DNA of 53,299 nucleotides from Chlamydiota bacterium. Lineage in GTDB: Bacteria; Chlamydiota; Chlamydiia; Chlamydiales; Rhabdochlamydiaceae. How positions within the stretch are numbered: position 1 is the stretch's first letter; each line of letters opens with the position of its first letter. The stretch covers positions 1 to 53,299 of the forward strand of contig JABDCS010000011.1 in the NCBI GenBank assembly GCA_013288005.1. The letters run 5' to 3'. Position numbers and translations under genes: made by a program. This document shows, piece by piece, positions 36,708 through 44,868 of the stretch. The notes below the pieces were generated by a model. It was not told the DNA's origin, ran no database searches, and saw nothing but the letters and a program-made list of their open reading frames with translations.

Positions 36708-38056
36708 CAAGTCTCTCTTCTCGATAGCCACTCATTCAGCTGCATTGGTGTTATTCCCAATCCTGCTAAGCGGCTTTCGTCCATTTGTTCCAAATCTTCC
36801 ATAACATCTTCCACAAATGCTTTGTGATTAGCATCCGGAATCACTTCGCTTGCTCTTAGCTCGATATGTTGGAGTAAGTCAGCATTGACAAAGCCCTGCA
36901 AAATCACATCGCGTACAACATCTCTTCGCTCTTTCCTATATCTCACACGTATTTCATCGAATCCCATCGCCTTGATTGTCGAATTATAGGCAGCGCAAGT
37001 GCGAAGGTAAGAATATACATATAGGTCGGTTAAGGGGCGAACATCTTGTAATTCGTAAACGGCAATCATAGCTGACATATAATCATCAACTCGGACATCA
37101 CTAAAAGCTAAGGGAACAAGATTACTTTTAATAAGAGAGATGTTTGCAGACAAACGAGCTGTCCTCTTATTTACATCTGAGAAGGCTTGTAAATAGCTAA
37201 TGTGAATTAAAAGAAAAATACTCTGCTCATAGGGGTCATCTATTAATGCTGCCTTATTAGCAATTTTCTCTAATTGTTGTTCTAAGCGTTTTGGGTCCTC
37301 AAAAGGGAGGTACGTAGATCCTCCGATCCGCACGCCTTGCTTGCGGACTTTCCCTGCTTCGGAGGGTTCTACCAGGCCGTCTGACAAAAGATAGTGTAAG
37401 GTGCATATCACATTCCGGCTGACTGCAATCTTGGAAGCGTTGTCGACAAGATAACGAATAGCTTCTTTGTGATTTAGGATCATTGCTTTTTCTTCATCTA
37501 GCTTTCCTGCGGCTGTATGGCCTTGAAGAAGCAATCTTTCCGTATCTAAAAGGGAGTAGGTATTTCCTTCTAAGCGTGAAGAGTTATACGATAGATCAAT
37601 AATCAATCGATTAAAAATTTGATGGGCATAAGTGCCTGCTGGATCGTGGTCACTACTTCGCTGTCCAGCTGCATGCAACTGTTTACGCAGTCTCTCTTGC
37701 ACATAATAAGTAGAGTTAGGTTGGTAATTATCAAACCAGGTGTCCGCATAAGCGATCGGCAGACGCTCGAACAAAGGTCTTTTTACCATCTTTATAGCTT
37801 CCAAACTTGCAGAACTAAACCAACTACTTACATCATCTTTGACCTCTTCCGATCGACCCAGGGCCATGTATTTAGTTCCTCGTTTGTGGCCCGTTTTCTT
37901 TATAGCGCCCTCTTTAACTAAAAGACTTAACCAACGCCTAACTGATCGTTCTTTAAAAGTATCACCCAAGAGGAGCATAAGGTCAGGAAGGCTAACCGGT
38001 TCAGGCTCAACGCCTAGCCGCCTTAATATTAGCATCTTATTATCTCGTAAAGTCAT
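36707..38056 (-). CDS. Fic-family protein with N-terminal winged-helix domain
   Basis: The open frame extends to 38116, but that extension reads through two copies of the operator repeat; ATG 38056 (MTLRDNKM) is the likely start (449 residues), with AGGAG about 16 bases upstream. Residues about 1-65 look like a winged helix (LPDLMLLLGDTFKERSVRRWLSLLVKEG). An inhibitory-helix motif SSRLEGN lies at about 159-165, matching S/T-x-x-x-E-G/N. The Fic core reads QAFSDVNKRTAR (about 290-301): the N, R and distal R are present but the catalytic His position is Gln. Homologues I recall share SYLQ-x-F, so this may be a subfamily trait. AMP transfer is doubtful; a DNA-binding regulator is plausible. Confidence 0.87.
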   Translation of the reverse strand: MTLRDNKMLILRRLGVEPEPVSLPDLMLLLGDTFKERSVRRWLSLLVKEGAIKKTGHKRGTKYMALGRSEEVKDDVSSWFSSASLEAIKMVKRPLFERLPIAYADTWFDNYQPNSTYYVQERLRKQLHAAGQRSSDHDPAGTYAHQIFNRLIIDLSYNSSRLEGNTYSLLDTERLLLQGHTAAGKLDEEKAMILNHKEAIRYLVDNASKIAVSRNVICTLHYLLSDGLVEPSEAGKVRKQGVRIGGSTYLPFEDPKRLEQQLEKIANKAALIDDPYEQSIFLLIHISYLQAFSDVNKRTARLSANISLIKSNLVPLAFSDVRVDDYMSAMIAVYELQDVRPLTDLYVYSYLRTCAAYNSTIKAMGFDEIRVRYRKERRDVVRDVILQGFVNADLLQHIELRASEVIPDANHKAFVEDVMEDLEQMDESRLAGLGITPMQLNEWLSRRET

Positions 38057-38080
38057 TCGGGGGCCGCCTTTTTCTCCTAA

Positions 38081-38188
38081 TACGGCCATTTTAACAAAGA
38101 TACGGCCATTATTCAATCTAATTTGGCCGTATCTCTCTAAATACGGCCATTTTTCAAGGATTTTGGCCGTATTCTTGTGATACGGCCA
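38081..38188. promoter_or_regulatory. Six-copy TACGGCCA operator-like array upstream of fic
   Basis: The octamer TACGGCCA occurs at 38081, 38101, 38142 and 38181 on the plus strand and, inverted (TGGCCGTA), at 38124 and 38164. Start-to-start spacings are 20, 23, 18, 22 and 17 bases, near two helical turns. Adjacent inverted copies form perfect 9-base arms (38124-38149 and 38164-38188). The array ends 25 bases before the fic start, where a repressor would block transcription. The winged helix of the Fic protein is the obvious candidate ligand. Confidence 0.8.
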
Positions 38189-38235
38189 CTAAAGCTTCAT
38201 AGAATATTGGATTGCTATTAGTAGAAAACGAAAAA

Positions 38236-39159
38236 CTACTTGGACGATAGGGCGAACTCGCGAATTTTCCCCGTAATCGGTGCTGAAGAATGAAGAGATA
38301 GAAACTTCTCTATCGAAGTAACCAAAGCCATTGGAGTTTCTATCATGGGATAATGACCAGAACCTTTACAACGCTCTAACTGAGCATTCGGATACCACTT
38401 TAAAAATGTATTAGACATGAGTGCTTCACTCAGGACTCCAGAATCATATTCACCAAATAAGACTAACATAGGGGTTGGCAAACCTTTCACTGATTCAGAA
38501 AAATCCGTATGAAAAAACATGTGCATATACCCTAGCCGAGCTTGACTCGTAGAGTGTTGGCGGATGTCTGCAATCATTTTCTTAGCAAATGCCTCTGTAA
38601 ACCGATTACCAATTAGTGTATTGACAAATCCGATAGCCGCTTCATCATCGCTCGTGGCTATGCCTTTAAAAAAATCGATTATCTCTTTAGGTGCTGGTGT
38701 TCCGCAAGCGGGAACAGGTGTTATTGCAACTACGCTTTTAATCCTTGAGGGATTGTTTACAGCGATTTTTTGAACAATCATCCCTGACATAGAGTGTCCG
38801 ATTAGATGGAATTCGTTCCAGCCTAAGAGATCAACGAGGTGAATAGCGTCAGAACTTGCTTCTTCAACCGAATAGGTCCCTTCCATTCCTATCGAATTAC
38901 CATATCCACGCAAGTCTACAAAAGCGTAGGTGTAATCGTTGCTATTTAGGTAGGGGAGCATGGAATCATAACTTGTCGAATCGGTAGTCCAACTGTGCAT
39001 CACAAGAACCTTTTCTCTCCCCGATCCAATTTGTTTATGAACGATGAATTCCATATTTTGATTCTCCGATGAGTTAATAATTTGCGTTGACAAAATCAGC
39101 ATGAAGGCCAAAAAAATCCTGCTAAAAGGAGCTAATATTGTTAGAATAAAGGCAAACAT
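38236..39159 (-). CDS. Alpha/beta hydrolase
   Basis: 307 residues if it starts at 39159, with a hydrophobic N-terminus (MFAFILTILAPFSRIFLAFM) that would act as signal peptide or anchor. A second start, ATG 39054, has CGGAG nine bases upstream and would give a 272-residue cytosolic protein beginning MEFIVHKQIG; I cannot decide between them. The fold is clear: oxyanion loop HSWTTD, the nucleophile elbow GHSMSG and the C-terminal His in GSGHYPMIETP, so unlike its neighbour at 35937 it keeps a full catalytic set. The substrate (ester, lactone or haloalkane) is unknown. Confidence 0.88.
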   Translation of the reverse strand: MFAFILTILAPFSRIFLAFMLILSTQIINSSENQNMEFIVHKQIGSGREKVLVMHSWTTDSTSYDSMLPYLNSNDYTYAFVDLRGYGNSIGMEGTYSVEEASSDAIHLVDLLGWNEFHLIGHSMSGMIVQKIAVNNPSRIKSVVAITPVPACGTPAPKEIIDFFKGIATSDDEAAIGFVNTLIGNRFTEAFAKKMIADIRQHSTSQARLGYMHMFFHTDFSESVKGLPTPMLVLFGEYDSGVLSEALMSNTFLKWYPNAQLERCKGSGHYPMIETPMALVTSIEKFLSLHSSAPITGKIREFALSSK

Positions 39160-39329
39160 AAAGAACAGCTTTGTGGGTTTGGATTTAGGGTAATGAGAAA
39201 GAATAAGCGTATGCTTTTTCGGTCAAAAATAGAACCAATTATTCATTCATCGAAACTGTATGTTCTTCTTTCGGAATCACATATACGCAGCAAAAGACTT
39301 TAGGTCGGGAATTTTTCCATTGAAAAGCC

Positions 39330-39356
39330 GAACGTTTGAACATTTAACAAACGTTC
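39330..39356. repeat. Perfect 9-base inverted repeat
   Basis: GAACGTTTG (39330-39338) and CAAACGTTC (39348-39356) flank a 9-base A/T spacer. The form resembles an operator for a dimeric regulator, but no regulator gene is adjacent, and it may be a relic of the decayed toxin locus. Confidence 0.5.
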
Positions 39357-39676
39357 GTTAATGTGCTTAGCACAGAAACATTCTCGAACCAATTCATCGA
39401 GGAAATGAAGCAGCTCTATGAACTTCAAATCTTTTAGATATTCGCCTTCTTGGGACTTGAGAAGTTTCCTCTAAGACAAGAGAGGGGCTTTAACTTGGAT
39501 TTGAGAAGCAACGTAATCCTTTCATCTCTTTGGTCTCCTAGCTACTTCGCTGGAGCATAAACACTACTTTTCTGCTACTAACAAAAAACCTAATACTAAG
39601 CAGTTAGTCGAATACGCAAAAATCTTGCGAGTCAATATAACCCCTTATATTTTGTCCTACACCACAGAAACACTGA

Positions 39677-40001
39677 TCTAGAAAAATCGTTCAAATCTCA
39701 CTAAGAGCTATTGCTAAAGAAACAGGCAGAGATCCTGATGACCTGTGGCAAAACCTTATTTTAGAGAGATTTCTCGTTCGTTTGGCGAAATCCAACTATC
39801 GAGATCGCTTTGTTTTAAAAGGGGGTGTATTACTCTCTAAATATCGATTTAAATCGAGAAACAAGAGATCTTGATTTTCTCGCCAGAGGAATTAGCAATA
39901 AAGTAGAAGATTTTTTTTATATTTTTGAACAAGTTGCATGGATAAATCTTGATGATGGTTTTACTTTCCAAAATGTCAAATATCCTTCAGAAAACGAATG
40001 A
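39677..40001 (+). pseudogene. AbiEii/AbiGii-family nucleotidyltransferase toxin, frameshifted and truncated
   Basis: Translation gives SLRAIAKETGRDPDDLWQ, then LERFLVRLAKS, RDRFVLKGGVLLSKY in one frame and NRETRDLDFLARG in another. These are the ordered hallmarks of AbiEii toxins (AKETGRD, ERFL-x-RL, F-x-LKGG nucleotide-binding loop, R-x-T-x-D-h-D metal site). The frame changes near 39843-39853, the intact start is missing, and a TGA at 39999-40001 ends it after about a third of the usual length of some 300 residues. In intact form the family transfers nucleotides to block growth, paired with an AbiEi antitoxin. It is no longer functional here. Confidence 0.8.
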
Positions 40002-40012
40002 GTTACAAAATG

Positions 40013-40052
40013 AAAAAACCGGAAACGCTTTCATTTCTGAAAATGTTTCCGG
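40013..40052 (-). terminator. Rho-independent terminator after tRNA-Leu
   Basis: On the minus strand CCGGAAAC pairs with GTTTCCGG (8 bases, 40019-40026 with 40045-40052), with further inner pairing, followed by TTTTTT (40013-40018). It begins six bases after the tRNA 3' end. Confidence 0.85.
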
Positions 40053-40057
40053 GGATA

Positions 40058-40139
<82 letters not shown>

Positions 40140-40386
40140 AAAGGAAGAATTCTAATTTCTTTAGCTCTTATAATCAAGAATCTTATTCGAAAAATTCTTC
40201 GGTCGAAGTTTCCCAGAATCCTCTGCTAAATTTCCTTGTTCTTACACATGACATTCAATAGATAAAAAATAAGATAGTTATGCTATTTTTTTAGGATAAA
40301 TAGAATCCATTAAATGCAAAAATAATTAAATTGATAATAAAAACGGGAGATTTTATTATGGCAATTAATTTTATAATTTCAATTCT

Positions 40387-41352
40387 ATGGCAATTAACTC
40401 ACAATTTAAACCCGAGTACTTGCGCTCCTACTCAGCCTTACAGAATTATCTCGTTGGCCCATCCACTGATCAATGCGTAGAACAGAAGGTTCTTCAGGCA
40501 AGTACGGTCAATTGGAAGAAGTGGCATTGGATTGAGTGGCTAGCTGAGCCTTTTGCCCCTATCTACGCTTTATTTTTGAGAGGATTGGGATCGTTAATCT
40601 ATTACGCAGGATTTAGCCGCAAAGGATTGCAACTTGATTTAGAAAGCGATGTGTATGAACATTCGCATTTGAGAAGCGGCTTTAGGTTATTCGGTGATGA
40701 TTATTTGGCGCATTCTATCAATAGTTATTCTCCTGAAGCCATTGACCTCTATCAACAACAACCCATACCTGTACAAAACCTTACTTCTCCTAAAATTCAG
40801 CAAGCGATTGATCCACAAAGAACTCTTCTGGATTTTGATGTAAAGAATGGTTGTTGCAATGGAAATGTTCTTTGGATGTTGCGAGCTTATCTCAAAACCA
40901 AAAAATTTTTCACCAATTCACGACGGCACTTTCAAGCCCTAGGCAGCCTTTTTACTCGTGGAGCGCCTACTGAAGCTGCACTCATTCACAAACTCTGTCC
41001 TCAAAATACTTTCCTTAAGTTACGAGTCACACAAGAGGGTATACTTTTCAGCGGTAAAAATAAAAGTGCGCAAAAATGCTGTAGTGCCATATTTCGGGCA
41101 TTAAAAAATCTCGATGAAGGTGCTTATCGTATTGGCGTAGGAAAACATGCCCTCGCGTACATAAGTCCAAACAAAAAGGAAAACTATTTTTTTGATCCCA
41201 ATCTCGGGACCGCTGCTATTAGCAATCAAAAACGCCTCTTAACGTTGACCGCCATTATTTATGAATATTACAGCAGTGAAAAGAAACCTAAGAATGGGAG
41301 GCTGAAGAATCTTCTATTCTTTTTGCACAAATTTGAGCTAGATGAAACTTAA
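40387..41352 (+). CDS. Putative papain-like cysteine protease, YopT/C58-like (candidate effector)
   Basis: 321 residues. A Cys-His-Asp arrangement is visible: C156/C157 in NGCCNGNVLWMLRAYL, H254 in GVGKHALAYIS and D270 in YFFDPNLGTA. The G-x-C-x-G, H-A-h-A and F-F-D-P-N-x-G motifs and their spacing match C58 proteases such as YopT and AvrPphB, which cleave host proteins. A hydrophobic patch (APIYALFLRGLGSLIYYAGF, about 57-76) might associate with membrane. The start is uncertain: the ATG at 40387 lacks a Shine-Dalgarno, while GGGAGA precedes another ATG at 40358 that is in a different frame. Function and secretion are inference. Confidence 0.65.
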   Translation: MAINSQFKPEYLRSYSALQNYLVGPSTDQCVEQKVLQASTVNWKKWHWIEWLAEPFAPIYALFLRGLGSLIYYAGFSRKGLQLDLESDVYEHSHLRSGFRLFGDDYLAHSINSYSPEAIDLYQQQPIPVQNLTSPKIQQAIDPQRTLLDFDVKNGCCNGNVLWMLRAYLKTKKFFTNSRRHFQALGSLFTRGAPTEAALIHKLCPQNTFLKLRVTQEGILFSGKNKSAQKCCSAIFRALKNLDEGAYRIGVGKHALAYISPNKKENYFFDPNLGTAAISNQKRLLTLTAIIYEYYSSEKKPKNGRLKNLLFFLHKFELDET

Positions 41353-41377
41353 TTAGTATATCTCAAGTGAAAGACGC

Positions 41378-41408
41378 TCCCAAACTTTGCCTAAAACAAA
41401 GCTTGGGA
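41378..41408. terminator. Hairpin between convergent genes
   Basis: TCCCAA-A-CTTTG (41378-41389) pairs with CAAAG-C-TTGGGA (41397-41408) with one internal mismatch, between the stops of the protease-like gene and exbD. No T-tract follows on either strand, so it may be a mechanical or processing barrier rather than a canonical terminator. Confidence 0.5.
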
Positions 41409-41424
41409 AGTCAGAAGATTTCGA

Positions 41425-41880
41425 TTATTCGGCTTCATAGAGAGGATGGATCGAAAATCCCGCCTCTCGAACAGTAAGAATCAATGAAGCAATTGCTCCC
41501 CATTCTGCGCCCTTATCAATATGCAAAAGCACTTTTGTCCGTGCGCTGTCCGGGGGAAGAAGTCCATTCATCTGCTGACGCTTCAATTCTGTCTTGATCA
41601 TCTCTGTATTTTCTACGAGATAATCCTGCGTCTCTGTAAGCCATTTATACTTTCCATCTTGTGTCACTCCAAGATCCACATAATAGCTATCTTCGGAAGG
41701 AGGCGTTTTCTCTTCGCCTTGTTGCTGCGCTTGCACTAGTTCGAGTTCGCTGTCATAAAGCACCGTACGTGTTACAGCTAGAACAGCAAAAATGGCTACA
41801 ACAAGGAAAAGGAAATCCACCATAGGGGCCATGTTAAAACCACCTTGGCGCTTGAGTTCTTCATCCGGCACAAGACTCAT
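41425..41880 (-). CDS. exbD: ExbD/TolR-family biopolymer transport protein
   Basis: 151 residues with a single N-terminal membrane segment (about 18-37) that carries the essential Asp, D22, in MAPMVDFLFLVVAIF. The soluble C-terminal domain follows in the periplasm. With ExbB it forms a proton-driven motor that energises outer membrane transport or Tol-Pal function. Its ATG overlaps the exbB stop by four bases (ATGA). No TonB or TolB gene lies in the window, so the partner is not identifiable. Confidence 0.92.
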   Translation of the reverse strand: MSLVPDEELKRQGGFNMAPMVDFLFLVVAIFAVLAVTRTVLYDSELELVQAQQQGEEKTPPSEDSYYVDLGVTQDGKYKWLTETQDYLVENTEMIKTELKRQQMNGLLPPDSARTKVLLHIDKGAEWGAIASLILTVREAGFSIHPLYEAE

Positions 41881-42938
41881 GATCGTTTCTCCTCATACAA
41901 CTTAGATACTAGTATACTGGCGGTCGATTCCACTCTTGTCAGTTGTTTCACTAGGCGATATTTGGATGTGGAATGCAAAACAAGAGCTACAATCGCGAGC
42001 AAAAGACCAGCGACTGTTGTGCCTACAGAAATCCCTAATCCATCAAAAAGAGAATTCATGCTTTCTAGGGAACGGTTAATGTCATAGAAGGCATAAAACA
42101 TCCCAATGACAGTACCCAACAATCCAATCATCGGAGCCACAATCGCCACATCATTAAGAAGAGCAAGCCGACGCCAGAACCTTCCTGAAGATCGCTTACC
42201 CTCGCTTTCCATCATATTGAGCATTTCCATTTTATTCTTATGCTCGGCTTGTAATCCCGATCTGACCATGCAACCGAGTAAAGAAGTGCTTCCTTGACAA
42301 AGCGCTAATGCCTCGCCGACATTGCCAGCACTCATTTTTTCTTGCAAACCGGCCAGCATTTCTGGTGGCATGAGCTTTTCTGTGCGCATGTTCATAAGAG
42401 TGAATAGCCAAAGCGCTACAGTTACCATTGAAATGGCGAGCAATACAGAATAAATCCATGGGGCTCCGGCAAAAACCTCCCGCATGTTGACGTGTCCAGA
42501 AGTGTGAGGCGTTTCTGTACGAGCCGCCGGAAAAATGGGCGACTCTTCAGCTATTGCGGCATCACTTGCAGCTGGTTTTTTCTCGGGGTGAACGGAGAGT
42601 TTTGCACGCAAAGGCTCTGTTACATTTTCTGTCGATTTCTTATCCATCTGCGAAAAAATCTCTTTTTCAGCAGGGGCTAAAAGAATAGGAGTTAAGATAG
42701 GGTCTGGTGCAACTAAAATAGTAGATTCCTCTTCCTCTTGCATTTCGGGAAGAGTTTGGAAGTCTTCATTGACAGATGGAGCTGAAAATTCCTCGGTCGA
42801 TGCCAGCTGGGCACTAATAATCTCTACCGTAGGGGAAGTCGATTGAAGCTCTTTAGGAGCGTCAAAAGGTGGCACCTCGGCGCACAAGCCGCTAAAGCCA
42901 AGAAGGGTAATACAGAGAAGAAACGGTTTTCTCTTCAT
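41877..42938 (-). CDS. exbB: ExbB/TolQ/MotA-type proton channel with long N-terminal extension
   Basis: The frame opens at 42953, but ATG 42938 has GGAG nine bases upstream and begins a good signal peptide (MKRKPFLLCITLLGFSGLCA); 353 residues. After cleavage an acidic, Pro-rich stretch of about 120 residues precedes the first membrane segment (WIYSVLLAISMVTVALWLF). The MotA/TolQ/ExbB core holds two more segments (APMIGLLGTVIGMFYAF and VAGLLLAIVALVL). The N-terminal extension is longer than in E. coli ExbB. Partner of ExbD, overlapping it by four bases. Confidence 0.9.
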   Translation of the reverse strand: MKRKPFLLCITLLGFSGLCAEVPPFDAPKELQSTSPTVEIISAQLASTEEFSAPSVNEDFQTLPEMQEEEESTILVAPDPILTPILLAPAEKEIFSQMDKKSTENVTEPLRAKLSVHPEKKPAASDAAIAEESPIFPAARTETPHTSGHVNMREVFAGAPWIYSVLLAISMVTVALWLFTLMNMRTEKLMPPEMLAGLQEKMSAGNVGEALALCQGSTSLLGCMVRSGLQAEHKNKMEMLNMMESEGKRSSGRFWRRLALLNDVAIVAPMIGLLGTVIGMFYAFYDINRSLESMNSLFDGLGISVGTTVAGLLLAIVALVLHSTSKYRLVKQLTRVESTASILVSKLYEEKRS

Positions 42939-43149
42939 AGTGCGACACTCCATAAAAAAACTTTTTGATAAAAATTACCTTAACAACGGAGAAGGTATTT
43001 CGCAAGAAGCTTATTTGTGAGAAGTATGAAGGAAAACAGGGAGCTTTTACTTCTTGAAGACTCTTTGAATTTCTTTAAAGAGTCAGGTTGGGGAATGTTT
43101 GCAAAGGCTCCGAAGTGACCAATTGCTAAGAAGAACGGTGGAATGCGTG

Positions 43150-44670
43150 TTATTGGGTGGACTCTGCTGTAGCGAACTCTTCTATTCCCTCTATTTTTAA
43201 ATGAGGGCGCGAGCTAACAACTTTAGCCAATCCGGCATAGGTAAGTTTGGGACAGCCCCGGCAACTAATGGTTGTGATGTTGGGACAACTTTCACTTAGT
43301 TCGACCAAGCCACTATCGGTAAGTTCTGTACAGTAATCTCCGTTGAATGTTGTCAAGCTTGGACAACCTCTAGCTATTACCCCTAAACCATGATCAGTCA
43401 GAGGATGTTTCGTTGTTGCAAGGGGGAAACCACATTTAATATAAGTTAAATTAGGACAACGTGCTAATTGCATGTAACCTGCTTCGGTAAGTTTTTTACA
43501 GCTGCTGCAATCGATGCTTTCTAAATGAGGTAATCTTTCAATTATCGCTTCTAAACATTCATCTGTAAATTCCTTACAATAACTAAAATTGACGCTATTG
43601 AGTTTGATGCACTTCTCAGCTAATTTTTTAAACCCTCTAAAAGTAATTTTATAAGCGCCCTCAAAATCGACATTGTTTAATTCTGGACAAGCATTGGCTA
43701 TGTTTTCAACATCGCAATCTTTCAGAGAAAGATTTCTACAATTTAGGCTTGTCAAGGAAGGACAACCTTCTGCAAAAGCGGTAAGAGGCCTAGAAGCAAT
43801 ATCACGGCGTTCGTTAATGTTGAGACTCACCAAATGAGGGCATGCCTGTAATAAGAATTTCAACCCTGTATCTGTAAGGGGTAAAATCTTGGTACTCGAT
43901 CCTTCCAGATTCAAGTTCGTCACCAGGAGTCCGCCTGCGCGTATTGCTTTTGCTAGATTTTCACAAGTTTTATCGGTAAGGAACAAGTAAGGCAAATCAA
44001 TCCTTGTTACATTTGGAGAATTTCTTATTAACTCTATGGCTGTAGGCATTTTATCATCAAAATATCTAGGAAAACTGATATGAGTTAAATCATGGCAATG
44101 TTTTATGAGTGCACCTACAAAAATTTTTTGTTTGGCTTGAGAGTCAACAGTATAAGAAGAGGTCTCTGAAGTTCTAGAAGAGTCTGAACCCTCCTTTATG
44201 CTTTCTTTTACTGTTTTCATGCTAACGCAGTTTTGCAAATCAACTAGTGTACTTTTTCCAAATCCTATTTTGTGCTGGATAGTGCGTCTGGATCGTAGCT
44301 GCATCATGAGCATCGTTGCTCGTAATTTTTGACAATCGCGATTGCAAGCGAAGTAGTTAGCGCCTGTCTCCGAAGAACAATAAGAGAGCATTTCTCCAGG
44401 AAGCGAAAATTGTGCAGGGGTAGCTGTAAAAAATAATTTCATTAGCCTGGGACTCGAGTATTCTTTAGGTGCGGACAAGACAGAGGCTGTTGGAGCCTTC
44501 ATGCGTGCACGCATCGAAGCGATTGAAGCCGCTGATAGTGTTGTTACGACAGGTGCTGATTCCGTAGTAGTGGATGGATCAAAAGCTTCCAAAACGGCCA
44601 TTTCGACTTCTTTAGGAACAACTGCAGGAACACTAGGATTGCTTGAATTAAAAACAGGAGTTAATGACAT
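43150..44670 (-). CDS. LRR protein with F-box-like segment, array 2 (506 aa)
   Basis: A TTG at 44682 starts the longest frame, but ATG 44670 with GAG eight bases before it is preferred. Residues 1-70 are Ser/Thr/Ala/Pro-rich. A weak F-box-like segment lies at about 91-116 (GEMLSYCSSETGANYFACNRDC). LRRs run from about 175, first irregular (DLPYLFLTDKTC), then regular (CPSLTSLNCRNL, CPNITTISCRGC) with a Cys in almost every unit. It is the last gene of array 2 on this strand. Host-directed role inferred from family. Confidence 0.85.
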   Translation of the reverse strand: MSLTPVFNSSNPSVPAVVPKEVEMAVLEAFDPSTTTESAPVVTTLSAASIASMRARMKAPTASVLSAPKEYSSPRLMKLFFTATPAQFSLPGEMLSYCSSETGANYFACNRDCQKLRATMLMMQLRSRRTIQHKIGFGKSTLVDLQNCVSMKTVKESIKEGSDSSRTSETSSYTVDSQAKQKIFVGALIKHCHDLTHISFPRYFDDKMPTAIELIRNSPNVTRIDLPYLFLTDKTCENLAKAIRAGGLLVTNLNLEGSSTKILPLTDTGLKFLLQACPHLVSLNINERRDIASRPLTAFAEGCPSLTSLNCRNLSLKDCDVENIANACPELNNVDFEGAYKITFRGFKKLAEKCIKLNSVNFSYCKEFTDECLEAIIERLPHLESIDCSSCKKLTEAGYMQLARCPNLTYIKCGFPLATTKHPLTDHGLGVIARGCPSLTTFNGDYCTELTDSGLVELSESCPNITTISCRGCPKLTYAGLAKVVSSRPHLKIEGIEEFATAESTQ

Positions 44671-44868
44671 TGTATTTCTCAAATATTAAACAAATTACAA
44701 ATATTTTAATATAAATTAATGTAATAATCAATTTAATAAATGTAATAATAGATAAAATGTGAGTAATAAATGTTTTTACAATCTATAAGTCAAAAAAATA
44801 ATTGTAATACAAATGTTTATTGGAGTTTTTTTATTAACTTCTTTGTTTCCTGATCTTCAAATTGCTGC

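Noticed and set aside
39218..39310. Short basic frame near 39200-39310
   Set aside because: About 36 codons with no ribosome site and no recognisable similarity; too weak to call a gene.
43059..43084. Hairpin GACTCTTT/AAAGAGTC downstream of the last array-2 gene
   Set aside because: No T-tract follows on the minus strand, so I do not call it a terminator, although the position would suit one.
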